This document shows, in pieces, positions 4,818 to 6,740 of a stretch of 6,740 nt of DNA. Below the pieces are notes generated by a model. The model was not told the origin of the DNA, ran no database searches, and saw only the letters and a program-made list of their open reading frames with translations. Every line of letters begins with the position of its first letter. The stretch's first letter is position 1. The position numbers and the translations under genes were made by a program. The DNA is from Acidobacteriota bacterium (GTDB lineage: Bacteria > Acidobacteriota > Vicinamibacteria > Vicinamibacterales > JACQTH01). Where the stretch lies: NCBI GenBank assembly GCA_016210935.1, contig JACQTH010000407.1, positions 1 through 6,740 of the forward strand, in the 5' to 3' direction.

Positions 4818-5498
4818 GTGAAAGCGGTCGTCCTTCTCAGCGGCGGGCTCGACTCGGACACCGCAGCCGCGGTGATCAAAGCCGAAGGTTTCGACATCCA
4901 CGCGCTCACGGTGCGGTACGGGCAGCGCCACCAGGCTGAAATCGACGCGGCGCGCGCGGTGGCGCGTGCGCTCGGGGTGCAGGCGCACCGTGAGATTGAC
5001 ATCGATCTCGCCGCGTTTGGCGCTTCGGCGCTGACGACGGACGCGCCCGTCCCGAAGGATCGGCCGGCGGCCGGCGGTGACGACATCCCGTCCACTTACG
5101 TGCCGGCCCGCAATACCGTCTTCCTGTCATTGGCGCTGGCGTGGGCCGAAGCGCTCGGCGCGCGCGATCTGATTATCGGCGTGAACGCGCTCGATTACTC
5201 CGGCTATCCCGACTGCCGTCCGCAGTATCTGGCGGCGTTCGAACGGCTCGCGCGGCTCGGCACGAAAGCCGGCGTCGAGGGCACGGAGTTCCGCATTCAT
5301 GCGCCTCTCCTGCATCTGACGAAGGGCCTCATCATCAGGAAGGGGATCGAGCTCGGTCTGGATTACAGTCTCACTCACAGCTGCTACGATCCGGGACCGC
5401 GCGGGGCGCCGTGCGGCCAGTGCGACAGCTGCCGGCTGCGGGCAAAAGGCTTTGCGGAGGCCGGGGTGGAGGATCCGCTCGTGCGGAAGTTCTCTTAG
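4818..5498 (+). CDS. queC: 7-cyano-7-deazaguanine (preQ0) synthase
   Basis: QueC uses ATP and ammonia to turn 7-carboxy-7-deazaguanine into preQ0, the step after QueE. The protein is 226 residues from GTG 4818 and starts KAVVLLSGGLDSDTAA. The PP-loop SGGLDS (8-13) binds ATP. Other family blocks are LTVRYGQRHQAEIDAA (30-45), YVPARNTVFLSLALAWAEALGA (94-115), IIGVNALDYSGYPDCRPQY (119-137) and HAPLLHLTKGLII (161-173). The zinc site is Cys189, Cys199, Cys202 and Cys205 in SCYDPGPRGAPCGQCDSCRLR. The residue after SGGLDS is Asp, where Thr or Ala is commoner; this is probably neutral. The GTG start fits the family N-terminus and leaves only two bases after the heptamer array. The gene is complete and very likely co-functional with queE upstream. 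Confidence 0.96.
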   Translation: MKAVVLLSGGLDSDTAAAVIKAEGFDIHALTVRYGQRHQAEIDAARAVARALGVQAHREIDIDLAAFGASALTTDAPVPKDRPAAGGDDIPSTYVPARNTVFLSLALAWAEALGARDLIIGVNALDYSGYPDCRPQYLAAFERLARLGTKAGVEGTEFRIHAPLLHLTKGLIIRKGIELGLDYSLTHSCYDPGPRGAPCGQCDSCRLRAKGFAEAGVEDPLVRKFS

Positions 5499-5508
5499 CG
5501 CATCTTTC

Positions 5509-5540
5509 CGGCCCCTGGTCCCTCGTCCCTGGCCCCTTTT
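5509..5540. repeat. C-rich 7-bp tandem repeat and T-run upstream of alaX
   Basis: Four heptamers, CGGCCCC, TGGTCCC, TCGTCCC and TGGCCCC, occupy 5509-5536. They are followed by a TTTTTT run (5537-5542, one base C after). The ATG of the tRNA-editing gene follows at 5548. The repeat type matches the array upstream of eutN. A GGCC-to-GGCC pairing is possible but is too weak to call the T-run an intrinsic terminator for queC. Confidence 0.75.
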
Positions 5541-5547
5541 TTCTGTC

Positions 5548-6740
5548 ATGACCGAACGTCTCTATTACACCGACCCTTATCGCACCGAATTCGACGCGAC
5601 CGTCCGATCGATCGGCACCCTGGACGGGCGCACGGCCGTCATCCTCGATCGGACGGCGTTTTATCCGACATCGGGCGGGCAACCGTACGACACCGGTCTG
5701 TTGAACGGCGTCCGCGTAGTCGACGTGATCGATCAGGACGAGGGCGGCATCGCCCACATCATCGATGCCATAGGGGCGGTTCGCGAACCGCCCCTACTAC
5801 GTACCGGCGATCGCGTCCACGGTGTGATCGACTGGCCCCGCCGGTTCGAGCATATGCAGCAGCACACGGGACAGCATCTGCTCTCGGCGGCGTTCGAGCG
5901 CGTGGCTTCCGCCAGGACCGTCAGCTTTCATCTCGGCGCGGACACGTCGACCATCGACCTCGATCGCGAGCTGGCGATCGAGGACGTCAAACGCGCGGAG
6001 GACGAGGGGAATGCCGTCGTCTGGGAGGACCGGCTGGTCACGATCCGGTTTGCCGGCCCGCAGGACGCGAAGGCGCTGCCGCTTCGCAAGGAGCCGCTCC
6101 GAACGGGCACGCTGCGGATCATCGAGATCGCGGATTGCGACGTGTCCGCCTGCGGCGGCACGCACGTGACCCGCACGGGGGCGATAGGAATCATCAGCGT
6201 GGCAGGATCCGAGCGGTTTCGCGGCGGCCTCCGCGTCTCGTTCGTCTGCGGTGTCCGGGCGCTTCGATCGCTCCGCAGGTTGTCGGATGCGGTCAGCGGC
6301 AGCCTGCGATTTCTGTCGGTCGCGCCGGACGAGCTGCCGGCGGCCATCGAGCGGGCCCAGGACGAGAACAAGGCGCTGAAGCGCGAGATCCGACAACTGC
6401 GCGAGAAGCTGGCGCCGCACGAAGCGGCGGCGCTCGCCGCCGGCGCCCGGCGCGTCGGCGATCGGGCGATCGTCGCGCGGTCGGTGGAAGGCGCCGATGC
6501 GACGGCGCTGAAGGCGCTGGCGAGCGCGATCACGGCACCCAACGGTTATGCCGTCGCGCTGTTTTCCGACACCGCGCCGTTCCTGGCAGTCATCGCTCGA
6601 TCCGCCGACGTCGAGATCGATGCGTCCGCGGTGCTGAAATCGCTCCTGGCGCGCTTTGGCGGCCGCGGCGGCGGCCGCGCGGATCTCGCCCAGGGTGGCG
6701 GCCTGCAGGGCGCGCTGCCAGAGATCCTGCGGGCGGCGGA
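5548..6740 (+). CDS. alaX: Alanyl-tRNA editing protein, long AlaX type (3' end outside window)
   Basis: This is a free-standing relative of the AlaRS editing domain, which hydrolyses Ser- or Gly-tRNA(Ala). The reading frame is open from ATG 5548 to the window end, 397 residues so far. TAFYPTSGGQPYDTG (37-50) is the conserved editing-domain N-terminal segment. The zinc site is His106 and His110 (QQHTGQHLL) with Cys202 and His206 (SACGGTHV). SERFRGGLRV (221-230) is the next block. A coiled-coil-like stretch (about 266-290) follows. A C-terminal DHHA1-type motif, GGGRADLAQGGG (374-385), matches AlaRS GGGRPDMAQ-type sequences. The DHHA1 part makes this the long AlaX form. There is no aminoacylation domain at the start, so it is not AlaRS itself. 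Residues about 75-86 derive from a palindromic insert between the conserved segments. A C-rich heptamer array lies just upstream. The stop codon is beyond the window. Confidence 0.93.
   Translation, partial: MTERLYYTDPYRTEFDATVRSIGTLDGRTAVILDRTAFYPTSGGQPYDTGLLNGVRVVDVIDQDEGGIAHIIDAIGAVREPPLLRTGDRVHGVIDWPRRFEHMQQHTGQHLLSAAFERVASARTVSFHLGADTSTIDLDRELAIEDVKRAEDEGNAVVWEDRLVTIRFAGPQDAKALPLRKEPLRTGTLRIIEIADCDVSACGGTHVTRTGAIGIISVAGSERFRGGLRVSFVCGVRALRSLRRLSDAVSGSLRFLSVAPDELPAAIERAQDENKALKREIRQLREKLAPHEAAALAAGARRVGDRAIVARSVEGADATALKALASAITAPNGYAVALFSDTAPFLAVIARSADVEIDASAVLKSLLARFGGRGGGRADLAQGGGLQGALPEILRAA
5771..5796. repeat. Perfect 26-bp palindrome inside alaX
   Basis: TAGGGGCGGTTCG (5771-5783) is followed at once by its exact reverse complement CGAACCGCCCCTA (5784-5796). 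It is read in frame as I-G-A-V-R-E-P-P-L, residues 75-83, in a loop between the IAHIID and GDRVHGVIDW segments. Relatives usually have only a short connection there, from memory. It looks like a small palindromic repeat inserted in a tolerant loop without breaking the frame. Confidence 0.9.

Noticed and set aside
3803..5095. Long 430-codon open frame on the minus strand across queE, its spacer and the start of queC
   Set aside because: It is antisense to two well-recognised genes, reads through repeat arrays and shows no family motif. High GC makes such shadow frames common.
5509..5542. Rho-independent terminator after queC
   Set aside because: There is a T-run, but the preceding C-rich repeats give only a four-pair GGCC stem with a long loop.
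6659..6684. GGCCGCGGC-type palindromic run near the end of alaX
   Set aside because: It encodes the Gly/Arg-rich DHHA1 motif (GGRGGGRAD). Gly and Arg codons in GC-rich DNA make such symmetry by chance.

Overview
The window is GC-rich, densely coding bacterial DNA. High GC, an orphan microcompartment block, and short-period repeats in almost every gene spacer suggest an uncultured soil-type bacterium, possibly Acidobacteriota (Vicinamibacteria-like). That placement is inference; no rRNA or marker gene is present to confirm it.

Left part (1-1688, + strand) is the end of a bacterial microcompartment (BMC) locus. It holds a pentameric EutN/CcmL shell vertex protein, an unrecognised 81-residue protein with a cargo-targeting-like N-terminal helix and a Cys-rich C-terminal motif, and a D-2-hydroxyacid dehydrogenase. 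Each overlaps the next by a few bases, so they form one operon. Next comes endonuclease III (nth, 1725-2396, +), which meets a DUF72/YecE-family gene (2350-3354, -) tail to tail with a 47-bp overlap.

The main find is at 3447-3779 on the minus strand. Here a complete 110-residue ArsC/Spx-family thioredoxin-fold protein is interrupted only by an in-frame TGA. The TGA sits exactly where the family has the nucleophilic Cys of its CxxC motif (K-P-T-TGA-T-T-C-R). Just downstream is a hairpin, CCAG-AGGUCAU-CUGG, whose loop shares AGGUC with the E. coli fdhF SECIS loop. UGA is an ordinary stop elsewhere in the window, so the best reading is a selenocysteine (U12xxC15) selenoprotein that a standard gene caller would miss.

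Right part (+ strand) holds queE (3959-4600) and queC (4818-5498), two steps of the 7-deazaguanine (preQ0/queuosine) pathway. They are separated by a 167-bp element made of nested hairpins. Last is a long alanyl-tRNA editing protein (AlaX-L type, 5548 to beyond the window end) carrying a perfect 26-bp palindrome read through in frame.

A recurring feature is arrays of degenerate 7-bp (once 9-bp) tandem repeats directly before start codons (eutN, DUF72, the selenoprotein, queE, queC, alaX). Two spacers contain these arrays as inverted pairs. No tRNA, rRNA, CRISPR, transposase or clear rho-independent terminator was seen.
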